This document shows, piece by piece, positions 34,464 to 43,777 of a stretch of DNA of 51,760 bases. Every line of letters begins with the position of its first letter. Positions within the stretch are counted from its first letter, which is position 1. The notes under the pieces were generated by a model. It saw only the letters and a program-made list of their open reading frames with translations, was not told the DNA's origin and made no database searches. Origin of the DNA: Bdellovibrionota bacterium (GTDB taxonomy: Bacteria; Bdellovibrionota; UBA1018; CAUJDS01); the NCBI GenBank assembly GCA_963169695.1, contig CAUJDS010000023.1, positions 1-51,760 on the forward strand, in the 5' to 3' direction. A program made the translations under genes and the position numbers.

Positions 34464-34566
34464 CACTACCCCTTTTTTCTATTCAAACCACCAACTGGGT
34501 TTTATCAGACGAGCCCAGGCTGTCAACCAGCGTGAAATATTTAGTCGGTAAATGGCGGGGAGGATT

Positions 34567-34597
34567 CTGCTTAGCTATCAAAGGTAAGGCTAAGCAG
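34567..34597. repeat. Perfect 9-bp hairpin overlapping the stop codon of the acidic protein gene
   Basis: CTGCTTAGC (34567-34575) and GCTAAGCAG (34589-34597) are perfect inverted arms with a 13-base loop, and the second arm covers the stop codon at 34590-34592. In minus-strand RNA it would form a stable stem, but no T-run follows. It may help end transcription or protect the 3' end. Its role is unknown. Confidence 0.5.
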
Positions 34598-37268
34598 CGT
34601 TGCCTTCACTTGAAGTTGGCTCTTCGGGATCTTTAAAATCAGATTGATCAGGATTCTTCAGCTTCACGATGTCTTTTTGTAGTTCTGCAACTTGCTTTTG
34701 GAGGAGGATGTTTTCTACTTCCTTTGCCTCGGCAAGCTTTTGTGCTGTTTCTAGTTGGGTCTTTCTTTCGGTTATCAATTTACCCACTTGGTCCATTTTC
34801 ACTTTAAACTCATCAACTTTGAGCTGAGCAACCTTCGCCTTAGATTCAGCGTCTTGAAATTTCTGCAAATGATTGAGTGCTACTTTCTTTTGCTCATCGA
34901 GGAGTTTCTGGATCCGTTCGAGGTTCTTTTTGGTCGTTTGATGTTCAAGTTCATTCACGTTTTGCGCTGTCTTGTCACTCATTGCTGAGTTGAGTTTTGT
35001 CTTGACGACTTCGAGCTCCCGCTTCAGCTTAGTAGCCTCGTCTTGATTCTGCGTCAAAACACTCTTCATATGATTGAATTTCTTCTTGTACTGAGCGTCA
35101 GCGGCTGCACTAGTAGCGGCAGATCGTACGCGCTCCATATTCATCGTCATTTGGCCTAATTGATCCTTCATTCTTTGCTGGTCACGATCTTTGGACTTCA
35201 TCGCTTCATCGCGGCGCTTGAGTTCTTCTTCAAGGACGCGCTCTTTATTATGAAAATCGATCTCTCTCTGCCTTGCGGCCCGGCTCAATTGGCGGCTGAG
35301 TTCAACGAGCTTGGCCTTCTCTCTCGTCAGGTCACCTAGAAAACCATCCATAAATTTTCTCATCTTTGGCGGGGCTTCGGCTTTGATTTGTTCGAACGTT
35401 TTGGTGGCATTTTCCACAACCTTTGGCAGCTCGCCTGCTTCAAGCATCAGCTCTAAATTCTTTGCCAATTCCTTTGGATCTCCATGGGGAGCGCTCGGCT
35501 TGGAGGGATCTGATGCTTCCTCTTCCATCTCAACGGTCTGTTGAGCCATCTTCCTATTGGCACTTGAAGATTGGGGACCGTCTACCTGATCTTCGTCCTC
35601 GTCTTCATCCTCAGAGTCCTCTTCTGAGTCCTCTTCATCCTCGTCATCATCTTCTTCTTCGTCTTCCTCTTCTTCTTCCTGCTTCTTTCCAAAGGGCCAT
35701 ATTTTTCTTAGCTTTTTCTTTCCAAAGAGTTTTCCTAATACTGAGGTTTTTTCCCCTTCCTCGTCTTCATCGTCGTCCTCATCTGCTTCATCGTCGTCCT
35801 CGTCTTCTTCATCCTCTTCGTCGTCAGTATCTTGGCTTTCCGCGGTGGATTTTACTCGAGTCTTTTTCGATCCGTCGTCAGATCCTTCATCATCGCCATC
35901 TTCATCCAGGTCCTCATCTTCGGACGAATCTGAAGCATTAGCCTTCTTTCTTCTACGACGTTTTAATTTGAGATCGCCATCTTCTTCATCATCCGTGCCG
36001 GCATCTTCTCCTTCTTGGACCTTGACCTTGCTCTTATCATTGAGAGAGGGTTCGCCATCAAAATGCTTTTCCTCTTCCTCTTGAGCAACGGCATTTTTTC
36101 CGCCTTTCACTTTTTGAGCGTCACTCTGAGCAATTTGCCTTTCTTTGGAGAATCTTAATTCTTCGTTCTCAACTTCCCCAAGCTTCTGACCTTTGACCTT
36201 GATGGCTTCATTGGCTGAAGTTGCCGTATTGCTCTTAGCGCCTTTGATGACAATTTCTTCGTCATCAAATACTTTGTTGGGATTTTTGTTTTTCTCTTTG
36301 ACTTGATCATCTTCGCTGTCCGCTTTCTCGTCTTCAGAGGCTTTGATAACTATTTTTTCGCGCGCTTTGGCGGCCGCCTCTTTTTCGGCATCACTTTGAG
36401 CAAATTTGATGGCTTCTTTTTCTTTTGCGTCGTCGTCTTTGCGATCTTTGCTTCGAACAGTGACTTTATCGGGCTTGGAATCCTTCGCCTCGTCTTTGTC
36501 TTCCTTAGACGGATCGTAAAGAGCCTCGACCTCTTCCTTTGTCGCTCCACTGCGACCTGCCTGAAGTTGGTCTGCCAAAAGCTTTCCGGTTGCAGAGGGT
36601 TGGTGCTTACCGAAACTGTCGTCCTCTTTGAGCAACTTGAGATAATCGAGATCGCCTAGCTCCACGTAAGACTTGGGTTTAGGAGTATGGTCGGGAGCAG
36701 TCTGAAATTCAATATAGTGAAAGCGATCGGGCAAAGAGACTTGAGATCGGTCCGTAATGTTGGGTAGACCCACCAAAGAGATGATCTCGATACGCGAAAT
36801 AGAGGGTTGAAATCGCAGGACAACACGGTCCGAGAATTCCGCGGTTTGAAGTAGTATCTTTTCAAACTCATTGCTGGGTTGGCCCTTCTTGAGGCGATCC
36901 AAGAGCCCTTTTGGCTGTACATAGCCATCCGACTGGACGGCAAAGGATACGCCAATCGCGAGTTTTTCGGCATCAATTCCGACTTCAAGTACCATCGGTT
37001 CTTTGAGTACTTCTTCGGTACTTGTACCCCATTCCTTGCCGTTGGACTGTACGCGATACGACTTCATCAATGAAAAGAGGATCAAGCTTCGAAGTCGAAG
37101 CTCGTCCATCGTGCTGGACTGCAATCGGGCTGAAAGAAGATCAGAGATTCTACCGATATGCTTGGTGGTAAAGAGACTGTCATAGAAAACTTGGCAATCC
37201 TCTCCCAGAACTCCAGACACTCCAAAACTTTCCAGACTGCGGGGTTCTACCGTACCAAGTTTACGCAT
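34590..37268 (-). CDS. Large acidic protein with long coiled coil
   Basis: This encodes 892 residues from ATG 37268, which overlaps the stop of the upstream gene. An ATG at 37289 would add seven residues. The N-terminal 200 residues are globular. Residues about 230-600 are extremely charged, with Asp/Glu runs broken by basic islands such as KLKRRRRKK and KLFGKKKLRKIWPFGKK. The C-terminal 260 residues form a long coiled coil (KSKDRDQQRMKDQLGQMTM and similar). No signal peptide or membrane segment is visible, so it is cytoplasmic. The acidic low-complexity part makes homology by eye unreliable. A scaffold or DNA/ribosome-associated role is possible. I do not recognise it. Confidence 0.85.
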   Translation of the reverse strand: MRKLGTVEPRSLESFGVSGVLGEDCQVFYDSLFTTKHIGRISDLLSARLQSSTMDELRLRSLILFSLMKSYRVQSNGKEWGTSTEEVLKEPMVLEVGIDAEKLAIGVSFAVQSDGYVQPKGLLDRLKKGQPSNEFEKILLQTAEFSDRVVLRFQPSISRIEIISLVGLPNITDRSQVSLPDRFHYIEFQTAPDHTPKPKSYVELGDLDYLKLLKEDDSFGKHQPSATGKLLADQLQAGRSGATKEEVEALYDPSKEDKDEAKDSKPDKVTVRSKDRKDDDAKEKEAIKFAQSDAEKEAAAKAREKIVIKASEDEKADSEDDQVKEKNKNPNKVFDDEEIVIKGAKSNTATSANEAIKVKGQKLGEVENEELRFSKERQIAQSDAQKVKGGKNAVAQEEEEKHFDGEPSLNDKSKVKVQEGEDAGTDDEEDGDLKLKRRRRKKANASDSSEDEDLDEDGDDEGSDDGSKKTRVKSTAESQDTDDEEDEEDEDDDEADEDDDEDEEGEKTSVLGKLFGKKKLRKIWPFGKKQEEEEEDEEEDDDEDEEDSEEDSEDEDEDEDQVDGPQSSSANRKMAQQTVEMEEEASDPSKPSAPHGDPKELAKNLELMLEAGELPKVVENATKTFEQIKAEAPPKMRKFMDGFLGDLTREKAKLVELSRQLSRAARQREIDFHNKERVLEEELKRRDEAMKSKDRDQQRMKDQLGQMTMNMERVRSAATSAAADAQYKKKFNHMKSVLTQNQDEATKLKRELEVVKTKLNSAMSDKTAQNVNELEHQTTKKNLERIQKLLDEQKKVALNHLQKFQDAESKAKVAQLKVDEFKVKMDQVGKLITERKTQLETAQKLAEAKEVENILLQKQVAELQKDIVKLKNPDQSDFKDPEEPTSSEGNAA

Positions 37269-38127
37269 CACAGAATCCCTTCGGACCAAAAATGGATGCT
37301 ACCTTGGTAGTCTCTTTTACCAATTCCTTTTCTATTCGAATCAATCGGTCTGTAATTTTGTGCGCGACCCTTTCTGGCCGATCTCTGAAGAATGCCCCAG
37401 AAAGAGTCTGAACTCTGGGGTGAGGAAGTGATTCTTGAGCCAATTGAAGCATTTCGAGCGTTTCATCTCCTGAAGCCTCAAAAAGTAATTTAGCTCTGCC
37501 TTGTGAGACCTGTGCAAAAGTTCCATTGCGAAGTGCAATGAGATACGGAAGGTGCACTCGTCCCATCAGGAGTGCCATTAGGACGACAAAGGAGGATTGA
37601 AGAATGGCTGTTTCCATTCCATCAATGCTTCGGTCCCGAGCGATCTGCAATAGTTCTCCAGGTATCGGAGCACAAATTTCTCCTACTAGGGCTGCCAAAA
37701 AAAATGGCTCCATGGTCAGTCCTGGTGTCCAAAGAGGGCCGAGGATGCGCAAAATGGCGTCTGATGCCTCGTAGGGTGTGATAGGTAGCGGGACTTCTGG
37801 ATACAATTCACCTTCGCCCACTCCTGAACGAACTTCACCTTTGGGTACCCAACTCAGAACAGCCTTGACGCTTTGGCCTGCCGATTGAAACGGCACAACC
37901 TGGTCGACAAACTCCGGCATAAAAAAATTCTGGCGCTCGCGGTAGCGCGCAAGCTCTTCGGGCGTAAAGAAATCCAGTGGCGCCTTCACCGCCAGAAATT
38001 TTTTGTTTCGATTGAACCAAACGTAGACCGGACAAATCATTAGCGCGTACGGCGAAATACTTTCCACCGGGCAACGCCGCAACTTTGTCGCAGTCTCGCG
38101 GGTCATCTTTTTTACAGAGAACTCCAT
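37261..38127 (-). CDS. Protein of unknown function coupled to the acidic coiled-coil protein
   Basis: This encodes 288 residues with no signal peptide. The N-terminus holds VKAPLDFFTPEELARYRERQ and the middle is hydrophobic (VLMALLMGRVHLPYLIALRN). The rest is helical and charged. It begins at ATG 38127 with GGGGGAG ten bases upstream. Its stop overlaps the start of the acidic protein gene by 8 bases, so the two are translated together and may act together. I do not recognise the family. Confidence 0.8.
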   Translation of the reverse strand: MEFSVKKMTRETATKLRRCPVESISPYALMICPVYVWFNRNKKFLAVKAPLDFFTPEELARYRERQNFFMPEFVDQVVPFQSAGQSVKAVLSWVPKGEVRSGVGEGELYPEVPLPITPYEASDAILRILGPLWTPGLTMEPFFLAALVGEICAPIPGELLQIARDRSIDGMETAILQSSFVVLMALLMGRVHLPYLIALRNGTFAQVSQGRAKLLFEASGDETLEMLQLAQESLPHPRVQTLSGAFFRDRPERVAHKITDRLIRIEKELVKETTKVASIFGPKGFCDA

Positions 38128-38244
38128 ACGGAGCGTACTCCCCCGCCTTTCTTTTCGGAGTTTTCCTTTTAAAGTTGAAGGGTTAGGGACAATTCCAAAC
38201 GAGGTCTTTCCTCATCAGTATTCAATGTCGACCATATAAGTATA

Positions 38245-39225
38245 CTATTTATTCAGTTCTAACTTGGCGAAATGACAGGCTACCTGATGACCTTTTCCAT
38301 GCTCTTGCAGCAGGGGGTCCGAGGTTCGGCATCTATCTTGTGCAATGGGGCATCGCGTCCTAAATGTGCATCCGGATATTTTCGCACTGGCAGAAGGCAG
38401 CTCCCCCGTTAGACGGATCCTCTTCCTAGGGGCTGTCCCTACGCGGGGGATGGCCGACAGAAGTGCCTCCGTATAGGGGTGCATCGGAGATTCGAATACT
38501 TCTTGCGCCAAACCTGTTTCAACGACGCTTCCCAAATACATCACTACGATTCGGTCCGAAACATGTCGAATGACAGAAAGATCGTGCGAGATAAATAGAT
38601 AAGTCAGCTGCAGTTCCTTTTGTAAGTCCATCAAAAGGTTCAAAATTTGAGCTTGAATAGAAACATCCAATGCGGAGACGGCTTCGTCGCATACAATAAA
38701 CTCAGGCTCCACGGATAAGGCACGCGCAATACCAATACGCTGCCGCTGGCCCCCAGAAAATTCGTGTGGCATTCGATGAAAGGAGTCATTCCTTAGTCCA
38801 ACTCGGTCCAAAAGGCGAAGCACTCGGGTTTTCCATTCGTGCCGATCCCTTCCAAGTCCATGAATCTGCATACCCTCGCTGAGTATTTCTCCCACGGTCA
38901 TTCTTGGATTCAACGATCCGTAGGGGTCCTGAAAAATTATCTGAATGCGCTTTCTGATCCCCAACAAATCTTTCCCTCGGAGCTGGGAGATATCACGTCC
39001 GTCAAAGAAGATTTGTCCCGAGCTTGGCTTGACCAATCTGGCAACACATCGACCAAGGGTGGATTTGCCGCAACCGGACTCCCCAACAAGTCCTAAGGTT
39101 TCTCCACGCACAATCTTCAAACTCACGCCCTTCAGCGCCTTAATTTTTTCTCCAGAGCTCCACCACCACTGATCGTCCAACTCAAAGTCTTTTGAAAGAG
39201 CGCGTGTTTCTAAAAATGTCTCCAT
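38245..39225 (-). CDS. oppF: Oligopeptide/dipeptide ABC transporter ATP-binding protein (OppF/DppF type)
   Basis: This is one of two ATPase subunits of the peptide importer encoded upstream. The 326 residues have Walker A GESGCGKSTLGR, the signature EFSGGQRQRIGIARAL and Walker B EFIVCDEAVSALD. The C-terminus has the oligopeptide_HPY-type region with Cys residues (ISGCTFRTRCPIAQDRC), as expected for OppD/F. The start was set to ATG 39225, which overlaps the oppD stop as TGATG, with GGAAGGAG upstream. An in-frame TTG at 39237 is less likely. Confidence 0.92.
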   Translation of the reverse strand: METFLETRALSKDFELDDQWWWSSGEKIKALKGVSLKIVRGETLGLVGESGCGKSTLGRCVARLVKPSSGQIFFDGRDISQLRGKDLLGIRKRIQIIFQDPYGSLNPRMTVGEILSEGMQIHGLGRDRHEWKTRVLRLLDRVGLRNDSFHRMPHEFSGGQRQRIGIARALSVEPEFIVCDEAVSALDVSIQAQILNLLMDLQKELQLTYLFISHDLSVIRHVSDRIVVMYLGSVVETGLAQEVFESPMHPYTEALLSAIPRVGTAPRKRIRLTGELPSASAKISGCTFRTRCPIAQDRCRTSDPLLQEHGKGHQVACHFAKLELNK

Positions 39226-40211
39226 CACTCCTTCCAATCCTTAATGCACCTATATTTGTGAGATGCCTCCTCCGCCAAATTCCTCAATGCCGGCTCTGCC
39301 TGATCGCAAAGGTCGATTCGATATTTACATCGATCTGAGAATCGGCAGCCCGTTGGAGAACGAAGTAAATCTGGAACCATTCCGGGTATCGCCTCCAATG
39401 AATCTCCCCCACCACGCGTAAAGGTTGGGAGACAACCCAAAAGTCCTTGCGTATAGGGATGCCGTGGATTCTGCAAAACCTCTTGAGACGTACCCGACTC
39501 GACGATACTCCCTGCATACATAACAATCACTTCGTCACAGTACTCTGAAACAATTCCGAGATCATGAGTTACTAATACGATAGACATACCCATCTTCTTC
39601 TGTAGATCCTTCAAGAGGTCTAAGACTTGTGCTTGGATCGTAACATCCAAAGCGGTAGTGGGTTCGTCAGCAATTAAAACATCCGGTTCACATGCCAGCG
39701 CCATTGCGATCATCACCCTTTGTCGCATGCCACCGGACAATTGGTGAGGGTAGCTTTTTAGGCGGGCGATGCCGTCAGAAATTCCAACGAGCTCCATTAG
39801 CTCTAAGACACGGGCTCTGGCAGCATCCCTTCCCATATTTTTATGAATGCGCAGGACCTCAGCAACTTGGTCCCCCACCGTAAACACAGGATTCAGCGAA
39901 GTCATAGGCTCCTGAAAAATCATAGAAATGGAGTGCCCCCTGATCTTCCTCATTTCGGACTCGCTCAATGAGAAGAGAGACTTACCATTGAGAAGCACAT
40001 CTCCTTGAGTGACGCGGGAAACAAAGGCTGGCAGCAAGCGGAGAATCGAAAGGCTAGTAACCGACTTGCCACATCCAGACTCCCCTACCACACCCAAAAT
40101 CTTTCCCCGTTTTACTTTGAAGCTAATGTCATGAACGGCTGGCAGAATTCCTCGCCGAGTTAGGAATTCAACATGGAGATTTCGAACTTCCAATACCGAG
40201 TCAGTTTCCAC
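39225..40211 (-). CDS. oppD: Oligopeptide/dipeptide ABC transporter ATP-binding protein (OppD/DppD type)
   Basis: This encodes 328 residues from GTG 40211, three bases after the oppC stop. It has Walker A GESGCGKSVTSL, the family EPMTSLNPVFTVGDQ, the signature HQLSGGMRQRVMIAMAL and Walker B DVLIADEPTTALD. The C-terminus has TGCRFSDRCKY, the Cys-containing region of OppD/DppD. It works with OppF to power the permease pair. Confidence 0.92.
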   Translation of the reverse strand: METDSVLEVRNLHVEFLTRRGILPAVHDISFKVKRGKILGVVGESGCGKSVTSLSILRLLPAFVSRVTQGDVLLNGKSLFSLSESEMRKIRGHSISMIFQEPMTSLNPVFTVGDQVAEVLRIHKNMGRDAARARVLELMELVGISDGIARLKSYPHQLSGGMRQRVMIAMALACEPDVLIADEPTTALDVTIQAQVLDLLKDLQKKMGMSIVLVTHDLGIVSEYCDEVIVMYAGSIVESGTSQEVLQNPRHPYTQGLLGCLPTFTRGGGDSLEAIPGMVPDLLRSPTGCRFSDRCKYRIDLCDQAEPALRNLAEEASHKYRCIKDWKE

Positions 40212-40214
40212 ATT

Positions 40215-41072
40215 TCATCCGATCAATTGAGGGTCCAGTGAATCTCGCAAAGAATCACTGAGAAGATTCACCGCGAGAACTAATATCATTAGTGCTAGCG
40301 TCGCGGCGCCCAATTCCCACCACACTCCTCGACCAAGCGACAACTTAGAATCATCAATCATCAATCCCCAGCTGGGGCGGCCTTGCGCGCCAAGACCCAA
40401 ATAAGAAAGTACGACCTCTGTCTTAATTGCTGCCTGAAACATCAATGAAAAATTAATCACGACCTGATGAAAGACATTCGGAAGGATGTGCCGAAAGATA
40501 CGAGACATATGGCTTGCACCAATGGCCTTCGCGGCCAAGACGTACTCCCGCTCTTTGTGCTTAAGAAACTCTCCACGAATGATACGGCACAACCCCACCC
40601 AAGACGTAAGTCCAATTGCTAGACAAACAGTAAGGAGCCCCTTCTCCAAAACAAATGCAATCGCAATCAAAAGCAATATGCCTGGAATCGATGAAAAAAC
40701 GGTATAAAACCAGACGATCCAGTCGTCAACCCAGCCACCGAAGTACCCAGCAAGTGCGCCTAAGATAAATCCGATCAAAACAGCAACGAGTGACGACCAA
40801 AACCCTACCAATAAGGCAGTCTGTGTGGCTTGGATTGTCTTAAAAAGAACACTCCTACCTAGAATGTCTGTTCCAAAGATATGAGCTAGCGAGTCGAAAG
40901 ACGGTGCTTGATAGCTTTGCGCTATAACTCTGTCCCAAGGACTTGCAATGATATGGGTCCAAGAAAAAACCGCCACTCCTATATAGAGAAAAACAGTGAC
41001 CAAGCTCAACAGAGCCATTGGGTGACTAATAGTCCTAAGAAAAGCTTCTCGCCAAATTCGTTTTGAAACCAT
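40215..41072 (-). CDS. oppC: Peptide ABC transporter permease (OppC type)
   Basis: This encodes 285 residues with about six membrane segments. The N-terminus has LFKTIQATQTALLVG and FILGALAGYFGG, then AFVLEKGLLTVCLAIGL and the EAA-like EREYVLAAKAIGASHMSRIFR, which contacts the ATPases. It has an extended N-terminal first segment, as in OppC. The ATG overlaps the oppB stop as TAATG. A channel half for peptide import. Confidence 0.92.
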   Translation of the reverse strand: MVSKRIWREAFLRTISHPMALLSLVTVFLYIGVAVFSWTHIIASPWDRVIAQSYQAPSFDSLAHIFGTDILGRSVLFKTIQATQTALLVGFWSSLVAVLIGFILGALAGYFGGWVDDWIVWFYTVFSSIPGILLLIAIAFVLEKGLLTVCLAIGLTSWVGLCRIIRGEFLKHKEREYVLAAKAIGASHMSRIFRHILPNVFHQVVINFSLMFQAAIKTEVVLSYLGLGAQGRPSWGLMIDDSKLSLGRGVWWELGAATLALMILVLAVNLLSDSLRDSLDPQLIG

Positions 41073-42007
41073 TAGCGCAACCTCACTCTGGGATCCACGA
41101 GAGTGTAGATGATGTCCGTGAGTAGATTTCCAAAAACCATCATAATACTAATCAGTGTCGTAGTGGCCTTAATCACCGGGAAGTCACTGCTTCGAATGGC
41201 GTCCACGGTAATATATCCGATCCCAGGAATACTGAAGAAGCTCTCCAGTAAGAAGCTCCCTAAAAGCAAGAAAGGAACTTGAATGACTACATAAGTTACA
41301 ATGGGTATCATCGCGTTCTTAAGAATATGCTTATAAAAGATAGTGACTTCACTTAAGCCTTTAGATCGCGCAGTTCTGACATAGTCTTTATATGCCTCGT
41401 CCAACAGTGCCGCTCGAAAAAACCGCACATCCCAACCTAGACTGACCAATACCCAAATAAGGACCGGCATCGCCAAGTATTTTAAATTCGCTGGGAACCC
41501 ATTCTCATATCCCGAAATCGGGAACCATCCCCACTGAAACGCCAGAACATACTGACCAAAAAGAATATAAGCGAGAGCCGAAACACTCATTCCGACAACG
41601 CAAATAAATCCTACTCCTCGGTCAAACCACCGGCCACGATAAAAGGCACACGCAATCGAAATGATAAGCGACAAAATCAGGGTCGAAAAGAAGCCTAACG
41701 ATGCAAGCAGAAAGGAAGGCCCCATTCCATTCCAAATCATAGAGCCAATATTTTCGCGTGTCGCAAAACTTCGGCCAAAATCGAAAGTAGCAACCTGCTT
41801 CAGGTAATTCAAAAATTGCAATCCAAGCGACTGATCAAATCCGAGTTCGTGTCGAAGCTCTCGCACTTGCATCTCGCTTGCGTGCTTGCCCAACATGATG
41901 ATGACGGGATCGCCAGCAACCCCATGAAATAGAATGAATACAATGAGCGAAACACCAAAAAGAACTGGAATAGTGTAGAGCAATCTTCGGACCAGGTAAC
42001 GTCCCAT
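41072..42007 (-). CDS. oppB: Peptide ABC transporter permease (OppB type)
   Basis: This encodes 311 residues with about six membrane segments. The N-terminus MGRYLVRRLLYTIPVLFGVS is that of OppB/DppB. The EAA-like loop YKDYVRTARSKGLSEVTIFYKH appears in the expected place, and the C-terminus ends PRVRLR. With OppC it forms the channel. Confidence 0.93.
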   Translation of the reverse strand: MGRYLVRRLLYTIPVLFGVSLIVFILFHGVAGDPVIIMLGKHASEMQVRELRHELGFDQSLGLQFLNYLKQVATFDFGRSFATRENIGSMIWNGMGPSFLLASLGFFSTLILSLIISIACAFYRGRWFDRGVGFICVVGMSVSALAYILFGQYVLAFQWGWFPISGYENGFPANLKYLAMPVLIWVLVSLGWDVRFFRAALLDEAYKDYVRTARSKGLSEVTIFYKHILKNAMIPIVTYVVIQVPFLLLGSFLLESFFSIPGIGYITVDAIRSSDFPVIKATTTLISIMMVFGNLLTDIIYTLVDPRVRLR

Positions 42008-42013
42008 CAGTCC

Positions 42014-43777
42014 CTATTGTAACTTGGCCCGAATTGCAGGATCAATACGATAATACTTTTGATTCGCATTTCCGAATGATCCATTTTTGACGTTTTTTAC
42101 CCATGGGTGCACCACTCCATAAGTGATGCGATGAGACGAGAATATAGCCGGCACGTCTTCTGCTACCATTCGTGCCATCTTTTGATAGAGCTTGTTCCTA
42201 GCAGCTCCATCCGGAAGCCTAAGGGCCTGTTCATAGAGAGAATCGAACTCACCATTCTTATAAGAAAAGTAATTCGTACCGAATTCGCCAATGTTGCGAC
42301 TATAGAAGAGCTGAAGAAAGTTCTCGCCATCGGGATAGTCAGCACCCCAACCCATGCCAAAGAGTTGCGTTCGATGAGCGTGAATAGCCTTGATCAAGTC
42401 TGGCCAGGTAGACGGTACGATTTTCAGTTTCACTCCGATTGCTCCTAGTTGACGAATCAAGACCTCAGAATACTGGCGACCCGTCGTACTTTGCTCTTGG
42501 TAATAGACAAGCTCAGGCAATCCCTTTCCTTCAGGATACCCTGCCTTAGCCATCAGCTTCTTGGCTTCAATCAAATTAAAAGTTCGATTCGGATTTTTAA
42601 AACTGGGGTCATATCCAGAAACTCCCGGAGGAATGGGCCCAAGTGCTGGGACAGCACGGCCATTGTAGAGAAATCGGATCGTTTCTTCCTCGTCAATAGC
42701 TCGGCTGATGGCTTGTCGAAGGGTCTTGTTTTTTCCTAAGATGGGGTCCTCTAGATTTATCCCCATAAAGGTCAAGTCAGACGCTGGCTCGCGAATGAGT
42801 TTCACACCCGCTTTGGAAAGCTCTGGTCTAAGATTTCCTACCTCGTCTACTGCGGACGAAAAATTGTCTTTTGGAATTCCGGCAACGTCCAATTTCCCAG
42901 ACATGAAGTTGAGCCAGTTGGGTTGATCTTCTTCAATGATATGAATAACGACTCGATCATTGCGAGGCAATGGCTTACCAGCGTCTTCCAGTAATCCATT
43001 TTCTCTATCCCCAGGTGCGCCTTCTTTAGGATAGTATTCTTTTCGGTAGTTGGGATTCCGATCCAGGATGATCTTTGAATTGAGATTGCTCTCTTTCCGA
43101 CGATAAATATAAGGACCTGTGCCTACCGGATTTCTTGCAAAATCTTCCCCATAGAGGTCCACCGCTTCTTTTGGCACGGGTGAGGTAAACGGCATTGCTA
43201 AACTAAAAAGAAATTGCTCGGAAGAAGCGGTGAGAGTGATCTGAAGTGTGTGATCATCTAATGCTTTCAGCCCAGGCACATCCAAACTGTAATCCGTGAA
43301 CTTCGATTCTCCCGCTTTTTTTCGCCAGTCATTCAATCCAACAATTTTGCCATCAAAAATCCACCAGCCACTTGATCGTACCTTAGGATCGGCTAACCGC
43401 TTCCATGCATAGGCAAAATCCGAAGCGAGCAACTCTCTCCCTTTTCCTTGAGTTGCAACAAAGCAGGGATCGTCATGGAATGTTACGCCCTTCTTGATTT
43501 TAAAGGTGAGGGTTTTTCGATCCTTACTGATCAATGGCATTCCGTCTGCCAAGAGACCTTCCAAGACATAGGGCCTTTTGAGGTAATGATACTGAAATAG
43601 GGTCTCGTAGATTTTCCCAACAGAAAGATTGGAGTATCGATCATCTGAGTAGGCAGGGTCCAAGGTCTTCACCCGTGCAGGCATCGCTACATTGACGGTA
43701 TTAGGCGGATTGGCACTTGGCGGGCTGGAGCATGCGACCCCTAAAAGGCATCCAAGAAATAATACTAATTTAACCAC
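42014..43777 (-). CDS. oppA: Peptide-binding lipoprotein of the ABC transporter (OppA type)
   Basis: This encodes 587 residues from GTG 43777 with GGGAGAG seven bases upstream. A lipoprotein signal (LVLFLGCLLGVACSSPPS) leads to a family 5 solute-binding domain: PARVKTLDPAYSDDRYSNLSV, GKIYETLFQY, the conserved RNPVGTGPYIYRR and, near the end, GMGWGADYPDGENFLQ. It delivers peptides to OppBC. Its start overlaps the LolB-like gene by 8 bases. The lipid anchor fits an inner-membrane or outer-membrane-attached periplasmic protein. Confidence 0.93.
   Translation of the reverse strand: MVKLVLFLGCLLGVACSSPPSANPPNTVNVAMPARVKTLDPAYSDDRYSNLSVGKIYETLFQYHYLKRPYVLEGLLADGMPLISKDRKTLTFKIKKGVTFHDDPCFVATQGKGRELLASDFAYAWKRLADPKVRSSGWWIFDGKIVGLNDWRKKAGESKFTDYSLDVPGLKALDDHTLQITLTASSEQFLFSLAMPFTSPVPKEAVDLYGEDFARNPVGTGPYIYRRKESNLNSKIILDRNPNYRKEYYPKEGAPGDRENGLLEDAGKPLPRNDRVVIHIIEEDQPNWLNFMSGKLDVAGIPKDNFSSAVDEVGNLRPELSKAGVKLIREPASDLTFMGINLEDPILGKNKTLRQAISRAIDEEETIRFLYNGRAVPALGPIPPGVSGYDPSFKNPNRTFNLIEAKKLMAKAGYPEGKGLPELVYYQEQSTTGRQYSEVLIRQLGAIGVKLKIVPSTWPDLIKAIHAHRTQLFGMGWGADYPDGENFLQLFYSRNIGEFGTNYFSYKNGEFDSLYEQALRLPDGAARNKLYQKMARMVAEDVPAIFSSHRITYGVVHPWVKNVKNGSFGNANQKYYRIDPAIRAKLQ

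Noticed and set aside
35423-35941. Plus-strand open frame of about 170 codons opposite the acidic protein gene
   Set aside because: It is rich in His, Leu, Arg and Pro, as expected from the antisense of Asp/Glu-rich codons, and has no start signal.
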